The notes: generated by a model not told the origin, from the letters alone. Counted from the first letter of the stretch, positions 8,770-18,364 are shown. The stretch: DNA of 64,000 bases from Candidatus Cetobacterium colombiensis (GCF_033962415.1 NZ_JAVIKH010000004.1:114163-178162), one strand, 5' to 3'. Made by a program: numbers and translations.

Positions 8770-10214
8770 TGGCGAGACAATGGGAATCGGTAATAGGACT
8801 TGAAGTACACCTTCAATTAAAAACAGGAACAAAAGTATGGTGTGGATGTAGCGCGGATTATGATAATTCACCTACAAATACACATACATGTCCAATATGT
8901 TTAGGACACCCAGGAGCACTACCAAAGTTAAATAAAAAAGTTGTAGAATATGCAGTAAAAGGAGCATTAGCTTTAAACTGTAAAATAAATAATATTAGTG
9001 GTTTTGATAGAAAAAATTATTTTTATCCAGACACACCAAAAAATTATCAAATAACTCAATTTGAAAAACCTTATTGTGAAAAAGGACATTTAGATGTGAA
9101 GTTAAACTCAGGAAGAGAGTTTACAGTAGGAATTACTAGAATTCAAATAGAAGAGGATGCAGGAAAATCAATACATGCAGGTTCTGAATCGTTAATAAAC
9201 TTTAATAGAGCTTCAATGCCTCTTTTAGAAATAATCTCTGAACCAGATTTAAGAAGTTCTGAGGAAGCTTATGAATATTTAAATCTTTTAAAAAGTACTA
9301 TAAAGTATACTGGAATAAGTGACGTTTCAATGGAATTAGGATCTCTAAGATGTGATGCAAATATATCGGTAATGGAAAAAGGGAGCAAAGTTTATGGAAC
9401 AAGAGTAGAGGTTAAAAATCTTAACTCTTTTAAAGCAGTAGCTAGAGCTATTGACTATGAAATTGGTAGACAAATTGAAGTTATTGAAAATGGTGGATCG
9501 ATAGATCAAGAGACTAGACTTTGGGATGATGAGGCTCAAGTAACAAGAATAATGAGAAGTAAAGAGGATGCAATGGATTATAGATACTTTGCAGAGCCAG
9601 ATCTTCCTAAGCTTGTTATAAAAAATGAAGAAATTGAAAGAATAAAAGAATTAATGCCAGAATCAAAAACAGCGAAATTAAAAAGATTTATAGAAGATTA
9701 TGAATTACCAGAATACGATGCTAATATTTTAACAGATGAAATTGAATTAGCAGATTATTTTGAAAAAGTAGTTCAAATAACTAAAAATGCTAAACTTTCT
9801 TCAAATTGGATTATGACAGAAGTTCTAAGAGAGTTAAAAGAAAGTGGAAAAACAATTGAAGAATCTAAAATATCTTCAGAAGATTTAGGAAAAATAATAA
9901 ACTTAATCCAAAAAGATGTAATTTCTTCAAAAATAGCTAAAGAATTATTTACTATAAAATTAAATGATAGTAGAGATCCAGAAGTTATTGTAAAAGAAGA
10001 AGGTATGGTACAAGTTGTTGATTTAGGAGAGATAGAAGGAATAGTAAATCAAGTTCTATCTGAAAATCCTAAAATGGTAGAGGATTTCAAGAATTCAGAT
10101 GAAGGAAGAAAGCCTAGAGTATTAAAAGGACTAATAGGACAGGTTATGAAATTATCAAAAGGAAAAGCAAATCCAAAGATAGTTACAGAACTGATGGAAT
10201 TAAAATTAAAATAG
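8769..10214 (+). CDS. gatB: Asp/Glu-tRNA amidotransferase subunit B
   Basis: 481 residues, full length. N-terminal cradle with VIGLEVHLQLKT and the zinc ligands C-G-C and C-P-I-C (VWCGCSADY, HTCPICLGHPG). DRKNYFYPDTPKNYQITQ binds ATP and the aminoacyl end, and GatB signature blocks RIQIEEDAGKS and LLEIISEPDLRS are present. The C-terminal YqeY-like tail (residues about 330-481) contacts tRNA. It phosphorylates the Glu or Asp carboxylate on tRNA and amidates it with ammonia supplied by GatA. Confidence 0.97.
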   Translation: MARQWESVIGLEVHLQLKTGTKVWCGCSADYDNSPTNTHTCPICLGHPGALPKLNKKVVEYAVKGALALNCKINNISGFDRKNYFYPDTPKNYQITQFEKPYCEKGHLDVKLNSGREFTVGITRIQIEEDAGKSIHAGSESLINFNRASMPLLEIISEPDLRSSEEAYEYLNLLKSTIKYTGISDVSMELGSLRCDANISVMEKGSKVYGTRVEVKNLNSFKAVARAIDYEIGRQIEVIENGGSIDQETRLWDDEAQVTRIMRSKEDAMDYRYFAEPDLPKLVIKNEEIERIKELMPESKTAKLKRFIEDYELPEYDANILTDEIELADYFEKVVQITKNAKLSSNWIMTEVLRELKESGKTIEESKISSEDLGKIINLIQKDVISSKIAKELFTIKLNDSRDPEVIVKEEGMVQVVDLGEIEGIVNQVLSENPKMVEDFKNSDEGRKPRVLKGLIGQVMKLSKGKANPKIVTELMELKLK

Positions 10215-10224
10215 GTGGGTAATA

Positions 10225-11409
10225 ATGAAAAAAAGCAAATTAATCTCTTTAGGGATTATGGTGTTTGGACTTACTTTTTTATCTCAGCCACTTCATGCCG
10301 TTACTAAAAATTTAAAAGAAAAGTACGAAAACGTAATACCAATGAGTGTTCACGTAAATATAATGAATAATGAGGCAGAACCAGAATATTTAAACTATGT
10401 CTTTATTAAAAGTGTGGATGCACCTATTAGACAGGATTCATCAGTATATTCTAAAGAGATTGTAAGATTTCCATTCAATACAAAATTAAGGGTGCTAGAA
10501 AAAGTTGAATCAGGTGGAAATGATTGGTACAAAGTTGAGTTGAAAGATAAAAATGGAAATGTAGTTCATGGTTATATTTCAGCAATGCTTGTAACTTTAA
10601 GAACATTTAGATTTGAAGAGATGAATAATAGAGTGCATAAGTTAAATCAATTTTTGCAGTCAGAGGCATCAAAAGGAAAGGAACTAGTATCTGTAAATAC
10701 ATATGTTCCTAATCCAAGTAACCAAAATATGGGCAGAGCTAAAGATAAATATGGGGTTTCATCAGATCAAAATGCTAGAGCGAGCTATAATGGAGAGACT
10801 ATATTTATTCCAGATAGATCTTTAATGTCAGTTGAATCAGTAAAAGGAAATGATGTTTACGTAAACGCTCTTTCTATAGCTGAAAAACCATTAAAGGTAA
10901 GTAAAAATGCGATAACAAGATATCCAGCAGTTAATGCTAACTTTAGAAAAGCCATTGTAATAGATTTAGAAAATGAGAATCAAGGTATTTTCCAAAAAAA
11001 TGCAGATGGTCAGTGGGAGTTAATTTCTTACACTTTAAATAAAACTGGAATGGAAAGTACTTTAGGATTTGAAACACCAAAAGGATATTTTATTGTACCA
11101 GTTTTAAAGTATGAAATGGGATACAGAGATGAGTATAACAACGCAGCTGGAATGGCAAAATATGCTATACGTTTTTCAGGTGGTGGATATATTCATGGAA
11201 CACCAATTAACTTTGAAGAAAATATAAATAGAGACTTTTTCTTGAGAGAAAAAGATGGAACATTAGGAACAGTTGAAGGAACTAGAAAATGTATTAGAAA
11301 TATGGAATCACATATTAAGTTCTTATTTGATTGGGTAACTAATGGAAAGGTTAATAGAAAATCGAATGAACAAAGACCAGACGAAAACGTAATGGTTATA
11401 GTATTTTAA
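10225..11409 (+). CDS. secreted SH3b / L,D-transpeptidase (YkuD) family protein
   Basis: 394 residues. A signal peptide covers residues 1-26 (ending LHAV). Residues about 48-118 form an SH3b-like module (DAPIRQDSSVYSKEI...WYKVELKD...GYISAMLV), and about 240-380 a YkuD domain (KAIVIDLENENQGIFQK; ETPKGYFIVP; IHGTP). The catalytic Cys-Arg is in EGTRKCIRN, replacing the usual SHGCIR, with the preceding His-Gly in YIHGT. Such enzymes make 3-3 peptidoglycan cross-links or attach proteins to the wall in the periplasm. It follows gatB by 10 bp but is functionally separate. Confidence 0.85.
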   Translation: MKKSKLISLGIMVFGLTFLSQPLHAVTKNLKEKYENVIPMSVHVNIMNNEAEPEYLNYVFIKSVDAPIRQDSSVYSKEIVRFPFNTKLRVLEKVESGGNDWYKVELKDKNGNVVHGYISAMLVTLRTFRFEEMNNRVHKLNQFLQSEASKGKELVSVNTYVPNPSNQNMGRAKDKYGVSSDQNARASYNGETIFIPDRSLMSVESVKGNDVYVNALSIAEKPLKVSKNAITRYPAVNANFRKAIVIDLENENQGIFQKNADGQWELISYTLNKTGMESTLGFETPKGYFIVPVLKYEMGYRDEYNNAAGMAKYAIRFSGGGYIHGTPINFEENINRDFFLREKDGTLGTVEGTRKCIRNMESHIKFLFDWVTNGKVNRKSNEQRPDENVMVIVF

Positions 11410-11410
11410 G

Positions 11411-11438
11411 AAGGGTGAGCGAAGTCTCACCCTTTTTT
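11411..11438 (+). terminator. intrinsic terminator after L,D-transpeptidase gene
   Basis: AAGGGTGAG/CTCACCCTT inverted repeat with a short loop, followed by a T run. Confidence 0.9.
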
Positions 11439-11468
11439 ATAAAAATAGCATAACTTACTATTCTATGA

Positions 11469-11474
11469 TATAAT
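11469..11474 (+). promoter_or_regulatory. probable -10 element of acyltransferase-mtnN-folC run
   Basis: A perfect TATAAT about 36 bp before the start codon, directly after a terminator. No good -35 hexamer sits 17 bp upstream (TAGCAT at best), so strength is uncertain. Confidence 0.5.
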
Positions 11475-11509
11475 AAATTCGTTAAACTAAATTAAGATAG
11501 GTGATAAAA

Positions 11510-12385
11510 ATGTATAAATTGCAGTATTTTATATTTAAAATTTTCTCTTCTATTTTACTTTTATTTCCAGAAAAAACAAGGTTTAAATTTGCTGAAAAAT
11601 TGGGAATATTAGGTTATTATTTGATAAAAAAAAGAAGAATAATAGCCTTGGCAAATTTAAAGCTGGCTTTTCCAGATAAAACGTATGAAGAAAGAAAAAA
11701 AATAGCGAAGGAGTCATATAAAATTATGGCAAAAGCTTTTATTTCTACATTGTGGTTTGAAGATTATTTAAAAACAAATGTTGAATTGGAAGACTTTGAT
11801 AGAGTGACTTCAATAAAAGAAAAAGGCGACGGAATAGCTGTAGCCTTAATTCATATGGGAAATATGGAGGCAAGTTTAAAAGCAGGAGAAAAGTATAAAA
11901 TTGTGACAGTTGCAAAGGCTCAGAGAAATCCGTATATAGATAACTTTATAACTGAAGCAAGAAAAAAAATGAATGTAGTGCTTTTAAAAAAATCTAAGCA
12001 AACGTCAAGAGATTTATTAGAACAAATAGAAGAAAAAAATGTAATAGCTTTATTTACTGATCATAGAGATAAAGGAACAACAGTTGAATTTTTTGGGGAG
12101 GAAACAGTTTCTCCAACTGGTGTAGTAAGTATTGCTTTAAAACATAATTTACCTTTAGTTATAGGGTATAATGTTATGCATGAAGATAATACGTGTACAA
12201 CTTATTTTACAAAAGAATTAGATTTAGTTAGAACAGCTTCTTTTAAGGATGATGTAAAAGTTAATACTCAAATGATGATGAGCGTAATTGAAAGTATAAT
12301 AAAAAATTATCCAAATCAATGGATGTGGTTTCATGATAGATGGAAACTATATAAAAAAATAAAAAATGATGATATAAAAAGCTAG
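11510..12385 (+). CDS. LpxL/HtrB family lipid A acyltransferase
   Basis: 291 residues from the ATG at 11510; the GTG at 11501 is in frame but is itself part of the AGGTG ribosome site. An N-terminal membrane anchor (FIFKIFSSILLLF) precedes the acyltransferase motif H-x4-E in LIHMGNMEAS (about residue 119) and later blocks LFTDHRDKGTTVEFFG and PTGVVSIALKHNLPLVIG, all typical of the lysophospholipid/lipid A acyltransferase family. It is expected to add a secondary acyl chain to a lipid A precursor at the inner membrane. Its presence is the best evidence in this window for an LPS outer membrane. Confidence 0.88.
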   Translation: MYKLQYFIFKIFSSILLLFPEKTRFKFAEKLGILGYYLIKKRRIIALANLKLAFPDKTYEERKKIAKESYKIMAKAFISTLWFEDYLKTNVELEDFDRVTSIKEKGDGIAVALIHMGNMEASLKAGEKYKIVTVAKAQRNPYIDNFITEARKKMNVVLLKKSKQTSRDLLEQIEEKNVIALFTDHRDKGTTVEFFGEETVSPTGVVSIALKHNLPLVIGYNVMHEDNTCTTYFTKELDLVRTASFKDDVKVNTQMMMSVIESIIKNYPNQWMWFHDRWKLYKKIKNDDIKS

Positions 12386-12394
12386 GAGGAAAAA

Positions 12395-13090
12395 ATGTTA
12401 TTAGGAATAATTGGAGCAATGAATGAAGAAGTAGTTCAATTAAAAGAGGTAATGAATCTGGTAGAAACAAAAGAACTAGGTGGATACCAATTTTTTAAAG
12501 GAACTTTATTTAATAGAGAGATAATATTAGTTGAGTGTGGAATTGGAAAAGTAAATGCAGCTATCTGTTCAACACTTTTAATTCAAGAATTTAAAGTGGA
12601 TAAAGTTTTATTTACAGGGGTAGCAGGAGGATTAAATCCAGAGATTAATATAGGTGATATTGTTATATCTACAGATTTAGTGGAACATGATTTCGATTGT
12701 ACAGCATTTGGATATGATCATGGAGTAATTCCAAGGATGGAAAATTCAAAATTCAAAGCTGATGATGAGTTAGTAGTATTGGCTAAAAAGGTAGCAGAAG
12801 AAAATTTTGGAAAAGAAAGAGTTTTTGTAGGAACAATAGTTAGTGGAGATGTTTTCGTAGCATCAAATGAAAAAATAAATTGGTTAAGAGAAACATTTAC
12901 TGGTGAATGTACAGAAATGGAAGGAGCAGCAGTAGCCCATGTGTGCTCTGTAATGAAAAAACCATTTGTGATTATAAGATCAATATCTGATAAAGCGAAT
13001 CATGATGCGAATATGAATTTTGATGAATTTGTAAAATTAGCAGCACAAAATTCAAAAATAATAATAGAAGGTATATTAAAAGCAATATAA
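12395..13090 (+). CDS. mtnN: 5'-methylthioadenosine/S-adenosylhomocysteine nucleosidase
   Basis: 231 residues, usual length, with an AGGAGGAAAAA ribosome site. The start LLGIIGAMNEEV carries the catalytic Glu12-equivalent; VECGIGKVNAA, FTGVAGGLNPEINIGD and ECTEMEGAAVAHV (ribose-binding Met-Glu) are family motifs, and SDKAN contains the catalytic Asp. It cleaves the glycosidic bond of MTA and SAH to free adenine, feeding methionine salvage and the activated methyl cycle. It lies 9 bp after the acyltransferase gene. Confidence 0.96.
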   Translation: MLLGIIGAMNEEVVQLKEVMNLVETKELGGYQFFKGTLFNREIILVECGIGKVNAAICSTLLIQEFKVDKVLFTGVAGGLNPEINIGDIVISTDLVEHDFDCTAFGYDHGVIPRMENSKFKADDELVVLAKKVAEENFGKERVFVGTIVSGDVFVASNEKINWLRETFTGECTEMEGAAVAHVCSVMKKPFVIIRSISDKANHDANMNFDEFVKLAAQNSKIIIEGILKAI

Positions 13091-13109
13091 ATATTAAAGG
13101 GGGAAATTC

Positions 13110-14354
13110 GTGAATATTGAAAAACTGCTAGATGAATTATATTCTTACTCACTTCATGGAATAAAGTTGGGATTAAAAAATATCGAAGATATTTGTTTGG
13201 CTATGGGTAATCCTCAAAAAGATTACAAAACAATACACGTAGCTGGAACAAATGGAAAAGGTTCTACATCAACAACAATTGAAACTGTTTTAATAGAAGA
13301 TGGAAAAACAGTTGGGAAATATACATCCCCCCATATTTTAAAATTTAATGAGAGAATATCTGTTAATGGAAAAGAAATAACAGATGAGGAAATAGCATAT
13401 TATTATTCTTATGTAAAAGATATAGTAAATGATTTAAAAATAACTCCAACTTTTTTTGAAGTTACTACAGCTATGATGTTTAAATATTTTTCAGATAAAA
13501 AGGTCGAGTTTGCTGTTATAGAAGTTGGAATGGGTGGCAGATTTGATGCTACCAATGTTATTGATGGAGATATTTGTATAGTAACTAATGTAAGTTTAGA
13601 TCATACAGAGTTTTTAGGTAAGACAGTGTACGAAATAGCTTGTGAAAAGGCTGGGATTATAAAGAAAAACTCAAAAGTAATTGTTGGAAGTTCAGATGTA
13701 GAATTTTTAAAAGCAATTGAAGAAAAAACAAATAATTATATAGATATTATTGAAAAATATAAAGATGCTAAATATTTTTTAGATTTTAATAGCTATAAAA
13801 CTGTAGTTGAATTGGATAATGAAAAATATAAATTTTCTTTATTTGGAGACTATCAATATAAGAATTTTCTATGTGCTTTTGAAGCTTTAAAAGAACTTAA
13901 AATACCTTTAAATATAATAAAAAGAGGAATTGAAAAAGTAAAATGGCAATGTAGATTTGAAATTATTCAGCAAAATGAAAATATTCTTGTATTAGATGGT
14001 GCTCATAATGAAGAAGGAATGAGAACTTTATGTGAAACTTTAAGTCATGGATTTTCTAAAAGTGAAGTAGTAGCAATAGTTTCAATTTTAAAAGATAAGG
14101 ATTATAAAAAAATATTAGGTCTATTAGAAAAGTCTGTAGATGAAATTGTGTTTACATCTTTAAGTGATAATAAAAGAGGTCAGAGTGCTTTAGAGTTATA
14201 TAATAGTTCTAATAAAATTAATAAAAATTATAAAGAAAATATTGTAGAAGCATATGATTTAGCAAAGAATATGAAAAAGAAAGTTATATTATTATGTGGA
14301 TCATTTTACTTATTGAGCAAATTTAAAGAGGAAGTACTTGCAAATGAAAAGTAA
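13110..14354 (+). CDS. folC: folylpolyglutamate synthase / dihydrofolate synthase
   Basis: 414 residues, GTG start behind AGGGGGAAA. The Mur-ligase-like N-terminal domain carries the P-loop AGTNGKGSTST (about residue 46), the omega loop YTSPHILKFNERI, and IEVGMGGRFDATNV. A central-domain DHTEFLG carries a metal/substrate ligand, and the C-terminal domain has VLDGAHNEEGM. The enzyme adds glutamate to folates; many bacterial versions also make dihydrofolate. Only this single copy is seen, so it could do both. Confidence 0.95.
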   Translation: MNIEKLLDELYSYSLHGIKLGLKNIEDICLAMGNPQKDYKTIHVAGTNGKGSTSTTIETVLIEDGKTVGKYTSPHILKFNERISVNGKEITDEEIAYYYSYVKDIVNDLKITPTFFEVTTAMMFKYFSDKKVEFAVIEVGMGGRFDATNVIDGDICIVTNVSLDHTEFLGKTVYEIACEKAGIIKKNSKVIVGSSDVEFLKAIEEKTNNYIDIIEKYKDAKYFLDFNSYKTVVELDNEKYKFSLFGDYQYKNFLCAFEALKELKIPLNIIKRGIEKVKWQCRFEIIQQNENILVLDGAHNEEGMRTLCETLSHGFSKSEVVAIVSILKDKDYKKILGLLEKSVDEIVFTSLSDNKRGQSALELYNSSNKINKNYKENIVEAYDLAKNMKKKVILLCGSFYLLSKFKEEVLANEK

Positions 14355-14532
14355 TATTTTTTTTAAAATTTTAACATTTGGGGGAACTTGTGTGGTAAGT
14401 TATTTTTTATATCAACATGTTCTTATATTAAGAAATGAATATATAAAAAGAGAAGAGAAAAAAAATCTATTTTTAGAAAAAATTGATAAAACGTATAAGG
14501 AGAGAGATTATAAGTTTTATAAAGGCAATTAG
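14344..14532 (+). CDS. small single-pass membrane protein of unknown function
   Basis: 62 residues from ATG 14344, overlapping the end of folC by 11 bases, with an AGAGGAAG ribosome site 9 bp upstream; a TTG at 14338 is an alternative. One hydrophobic helix (about residues 6-26) is followed by a strongly charged tail (RNEYIKREEKKN...). No family recognised. It lies snugly between folC and hprK (11 bp gap) in a continuous forward run, which together with the good ribosome site argues that it is translated. Confidence 0.55.
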   Translation: MKSNIFFKILTFGGTCVVSYFLYQHVLILRNEYIKREEKKNLFLEKIDKTYKERDYKFYKGN

Positions 14533-14543
14533 AGGAGCTTAAA

Positions 14544-16466
14544 ATGGATAAAATTATAATAAAGAAATTTCCAAAAGTTAGAGAGTTAGCGGATGAATTA
14601 GCTCTTGTTCCATTATTTGATACAAATATGGATGGGGAAATAAAAACACAAGCTGTTTACAGAGTGGGGTATGAATTAAATGGTTTTTTTTCAGAGGGAG
14701 AAGAACTATTAAGTAATGTAAATGTTTTAGGAAGAAAAGAAATTGGATTTTTAAGAAGACTAGATAAAAAGAAAAGAAAAGAAATTTTTGAAAAATATTT
14801 AAGTTATTCTTTTCCAGTTTTAGTTGTTACTTTAGAAAATGAAATAGTAGATGAAATAGTAGAAGTAGCTAAAAAGTATAATAAACCAGTATTAAAATCT
14901 AAGAATCAAACTATAGAATTTATTAGAAATGCAAAATTTTATTTACAAAAAGCCTTAGCAGAAGCTGTTATGATTGACAATTGTATTTTACTAGATATAT
15001 ATGGTGTAGGAATACTTTTAAAAGGTTATGAAGATGCTAGATTAGGAGCTACTGTTGAACTCTTAGAAAGAGGACACAAATTTATAACAGATACAAGACT
15101 AAAAATTCAAAATGTAGCAAATAGATTTATCTTAGGTTCAAATACAGCAGATAAAGAAAATGGTGATAGTCATTTTTATCTTTTTGGTAAAGATGGAAAT
15201 GATATAGATGTAACAACTCACTTTGGAATAAAAAGTACTAGAAAAAATAAAAAAATAACTTTATTAGTTGAACTTGAAAAATGGGATGAAAAAAAATTCT
15301 ATGATAGATTAGGACTTGATGAAGTTTATGAAGAGTTTTTAGGATTTAAAATTCCTAAAGTAACATTACCTGTAAGAAAAGGAAGGAATTTAGCAATTAT
15401 AATCGAGACAGCAGCAATAAATTACAGATTGAAAAAAACAGGTGTAAATTCGGCAGAATATTTTTGGAAAGAATCAAGAAAATTGATTGAAGAAAATAAA
15501 GAAAATAAAAAGAGAGGTTTAGTTGTGAATGATAAAACAAGTATGCCAGTTCGTTACATAAAATCTAGATTTAATTTAAATGTTTTAAATGGAGAGGAAT
15601 TATTAGATAATAAATACATAACAACGACGGGAGTGTATAGGCCTTCATTGGCTCTTACAGGTTATTTTGATATGTATGGAGAAGAAGGGTATAAAGGGTT
15701 ACAACTATTTACAGAAACAGAGTTTAAATATTTAGAAAGTATTTCTGTTGCTGATAGAGAGAGAAATTTAGAAAGATATTTAGATGAAGATTTTCCAGCT
15801 ATCTTAATATCGGGAGTAAAAAAAATTCCAGATTATTTTTTTGACAAAATAATTAAAAAAAATATAATCTTATTAGAAACAGAAATAGATAGATCAAGTC
15901 ATGTTGTTGCTACTTTTAGTGCATATTTAGAAAACTATTTTGCACCCTCAACATCCGTTCATGGTGTTTTTGTAGAATTGTACGGGTTTGGAGTACTGTT
16001 AACTGGAAAAAGTGGAATTGGAAAGAGTGAAACAGCTTTAGAATTGATTCATAGAGGACATAGATTAATAGCAGATGATTCTGTAAGATTTGATAAGAGT
16101 GTCACAGGAGATATAAATGGTAGAGCATCAAAATTACCTTACTTCATGGAAATAAGAGGACTAGGAATTATAGATGTTAAAGCTTTGTACGGTGTAGGAG
16201 CCGTAAGAATAAGTAAAAGATTAGACATGATAATAGAACTTCAAGAATTGAAAAATGGAGATTATTTAACTGCAATGGATTATCAAGAGTCTACAGAGGT
16301 TATATTAGGGAATGAAGTTTCTAAAATAAAATTATATATTTCATCTGGAAGAAATGCAGCTGCTATGGTTGAAATTGCTGTAATGAATTTAATGGCAAAA
16401 AGAATGGGATATAATTCAGAAGAAGTTTATTTAAAAGAATTAAAAAATAAAAAATATGACAATTAA
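14544..16466 (+). CDS. hprK: tandem double-length HPr kinase/phosphorylase, first half degenerate
   Basis: 640 residues, twice the usual ~315. The C-terminal half (about 322-640) is a complete HprK: catalytic His473-Gly in VHGVFVELYG, P-loop GKSGIGKS at 488-495, HRLIADDSV, and the HprK signature EIRGLGIIDVKALYGVGAV at 536-554. The N-terminal half (1-315) shows the same layout (ARLGATVELLERGHKFITDT matches GKSETALELIHRGHRLIADD; ETAAINYRLKKTGVNSAEY matches EIAVMNLMAKRMGYNSEEV). Its P-loop has become GYEDARLG, the HG dyad is lost (IDNC) and the signature is missing, so it cannot bind ATP normally. HprK phosphorylates Ser46 of HPr and can reverse this. The dead half may be structural or regulatory (inference). 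Confidence 0.92.
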   Translation: MDKIIIKKFPKVRELADELALVPLFDTNMDGEIKTQAVYRVGYELNGFFSEGEELLSNVNVLGRKEIGFLRRLDKKKRKEIFEKYLSYSFPVLVVTLENEIVDEIVEVAKKYNKPVLKSKNQTIEFIRNAKFYLQKALAEAVMIDNCILLDIYGVGILLKGYEDARLGATVELLERGHKFITDTRLKIQNVANRFILGSNTADKENGDSHFYLFGKDGNDIDVTTHFGIKSTRKNKKITLLVELEKWDEKKFYDRLGLDEVYEEFLGFKIPKVTLPVRKGRNLAIIIETAAINYRLKKTGVNSAEYFWKESRKLIEENKENKKRGLVVNDKTSMPVRYIKSRFNLNVLNGEELLDNKYITTTGVYRPSLALTGYFDMYGEEGYKGLQLFTETEFKYLESISVADRERNLERYLDEDFPAILISGVKKIPDYFFDKIIKKNIILLETEIDRSSHVVATFSAYLENYFAPSTSVHGVFVELYGFGVLLTGKSGIGKSETALELIHRGHRLIADDSVRFDKSVTGDINGRASKLPYFMEIRGLGIIDVKALYGVGAVRISKRLDMIIELQELKNGDYLTAMDYQESTEVILGNEVSKIKLYISSGRNAAAMVEIAVMNLMAKRMGYNSEEVYLKELKNKKYDN

Positions 16467-16483
16467 AATTCGGGGGATTAAAA

Positions 16484-17386
16484 TTGAAAAGAAATAAACT
16501 TAAAATTTTGACGGAGTATATATATATTTATATAGGAACTCTAATAGCATCAATAGCAATTAATGCCTTTTTAGTACCATCAAACTTAGCACCAGGTGGA
16601 GCAACAGGACTTTCAATATTAATAAATTATATGACAGGGATTCCTGTAGGAACATTAATATTTATAATAAATATACCATTATTTATAATAGGAGTTAAGA
16701 TTTTTGGAAAATCTTATGGAGCTAAAACATTAGCTGGAATTTCATTTTTATCTTTAAACGTAGAGTTAGTAAAAAATATTGTTCCTGAAATAGATAAAGT
16801 AATAGATTTTACAAATCCTGGAAATATATTTTTAGGTACCCTTTATGGAGGATTACTTATGGGGGTTGGAATAGGAACAGTTATAAAAAATGGTGGAACA
16901 ACAGGTGGAAGTGATATTATCTCTGGAATTATAAATAAATTTTTTAAAATTCCAATAGGACAAGCACTTATTCTTATAGATTCTGCAGTTGTTTTGTTAG
17001 CAGCGTATATTTTTGGTGCTGAAAAAGCTTTATATGCCTTAATAAACTTATATACAACAGGTATTGTAATAAATAAATTAATCAACGGTTTAGGTAATGC
17101 TAAAATGGCATATATTGTTACTTCAGAGGTTGAAAAAGTTAGAAAAATAATAGTTGAAGATTTAGGTAAAACTGGTAATTATTATCAAGCTGAAGGACTA
17201 TATTCTAGAAATAGACGTGATGTAATAACAACAGTTTTAAGGAACAGGGAGATTTTTTTATTAAAAGATCTTATTATGGCAGTTGATAAAGAAGCATTCG
17301 TGGTTGTTTCTGATGTACATGAAGTGCTAGGTAGAGGATATACTTTTGATGTAGATGCTGTAAAAAAAAGTAGAAAGGGAAAATAA
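16484..17386 (+). CDS. YitT family membrane protein (DUF161/DUF2179)
   Basis: 300 residues, TTG start at 16484 after a GGGGG ribosome site. About five to six hydrophobic segments cover residues 10-190, including the family block NAFLVPSNLAPGGATGLSILINY and GTTGGSDIISGIINK. A soluble C-terminal DUF2179 domain (about 210-290) has YSRNRRDVITTVLRNRE and DVHEVLGRGY. The family is widespread in Firmicutes; function is unknown, with transport proposed. The stop overlaps nrnA by one base (TAATG). Confidence 0.88.
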   Translation: MKRNKLKILTEYIYIYIGTLIASIAINAFLVPSNLAPGGATGLSILINYMTGIPVGTLIFIINIPLFIIGVKIFGKSYGAKTLAGISFLSLNVELVKNIVPEIDKVIDFTNPGNIFLGTLYGGLLMGVGIGTVIKNGGTTGGSDIISGIINKFFKIPIGQALILIDSAVVLLAAYIFGAEKALYALINLYTTGIVINKLINGLGNAKMAYIVTSEVEKVRKIIVEDLGKTGNYYQAEGLYSRNRRDVITTVLRNREIFLLKDLIMAVDKEAFVVVSDVHEVLGRGYTFDVDAVKKSRKGK

Positions 17387-18327
17387 TGAAAGATATAAAA
17401 GAAAAAATTCAAGAAAGTAATAGTATAATTATTGCAGGACATGTAAATCCCGATGGAGATACTGTCGGAGCAGGATTAGCTCTTTTATTAGGACTTGAAA
17501 AAAAATATCCTAATAAAAAAATAGAATTTGTTTTACAAGATGAAGTTCCAAAAAATATTTCTTTTTTAAAAGGTTCAAACAAAATAAAAAATATAAAAGA
17601 TATAGAAAAAATAGATTATGATTTAGCTATTTTTGTAGATTCTGCAACAATAGAAAGAGTGGGAGATGTTCAAAAATTAATTGGAGATATATTTAAAATA
17701 AATATAGATCATCATATTAGTAATCCAAAATATGGTAATATAAACATAGTTAGAGATATATCTTCAACTTCAGAGATAATGTATTCACTGTTAAAAGATT
17801 TAGAAATTGAAATATCTTTAGAAATGGGTGAAGCAATATATTTAGGACTAGTTAATGACACCGGAAATTTTGCACATAGTAATGTTACAGATAAAACTTT
17901 TTTAGTGGCATCACAACTAATGGCTTTAGGAGTAAACAATAACAAAATAGTAAATGACTTTTTCAAAACAAAATCTTATGAAAGAATGAAAGTTTTAGGA
18001 AAAGCATTAAGTGAAATGGTTTTTGTTAAAGAGAAAAAGCTTATGTATTTCTATCTTCCTTATAATGAATTAAAAGGTTTAAATGCAACAAAAGATGATA
18101 CAGAAGGAGTTGTAGAAGAATTAATTAATTATAGTGGTAGTGAAGTTTCTTTATTTTTAAGAGAAGAAGAGAATGGAAAAATTAAAGGAAGTTTAAGAAG
18201 TAAGCATGGTGCTGATGTAAATAAAATAGCTAATATTTTTGGTGGCGGTGGTCATATAAAGGCTGCAGGATTTACGACTGAGCTTTCAACAGAGGAAATA
18301 ATAAAAATAGTAGTAGAAAATTTATAA
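17386..18327 (+). CDS. nrnA: DHH/DHHA1 phosphoesterase, NrnA-like (nanoRNase / pAp phosphatase)
   Basis: 313 residues. The DHH domain shows all four metal motifs: AGHVNPDGDTVG (about 19), FVDSATIE (about 84), NIDHHISN (about 106) and GLVNDTGNFAHSN (about 152). The DHHA1 domain ends with the substrate-binding GGGGHIKAAGF. NrnA degrades 2-5 nt RNAs left after mRNA decay and dephosphorylates 3'-phosphoadenosine 5'-phosphate in the cytoplasm. It is coupled to yitT by a one-base overlap. A GdpP-type membrane relative is excluded by the absence of membrane segments. Confidence 0.93.
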   Translation: MKDIKEKIQESNSIIIAGHVNPDGDTVGAGLALLLGLEKKYPNKKIEFVLQDEVPKNISFLKGSNKIKNIKDIEKIDYDLAIFVDSATIERVGDVQKLIGDIFKINIDHHISNPKYGNINIVRDISSTSEIMYSLLKDLEIEISLEMGEAIYLGLVNDTGNFAHSNVTDKTFLVASQLMALGVNNNKIVNDFFKTKSYERMKVLGKALSEMVFVKEKKLMYFYLPYNELKGLNATKDDTEGVVEELINYSGSEVSLFLREEENGKIKGSLRSKHGADVNKIANIFGGGGHIKAAGFTTELSTEEIIKIVVENL

Positions 18328-18364
18328 ATAGTGTATAATTTTATAAAAAAAGGAGGGGATAAAT

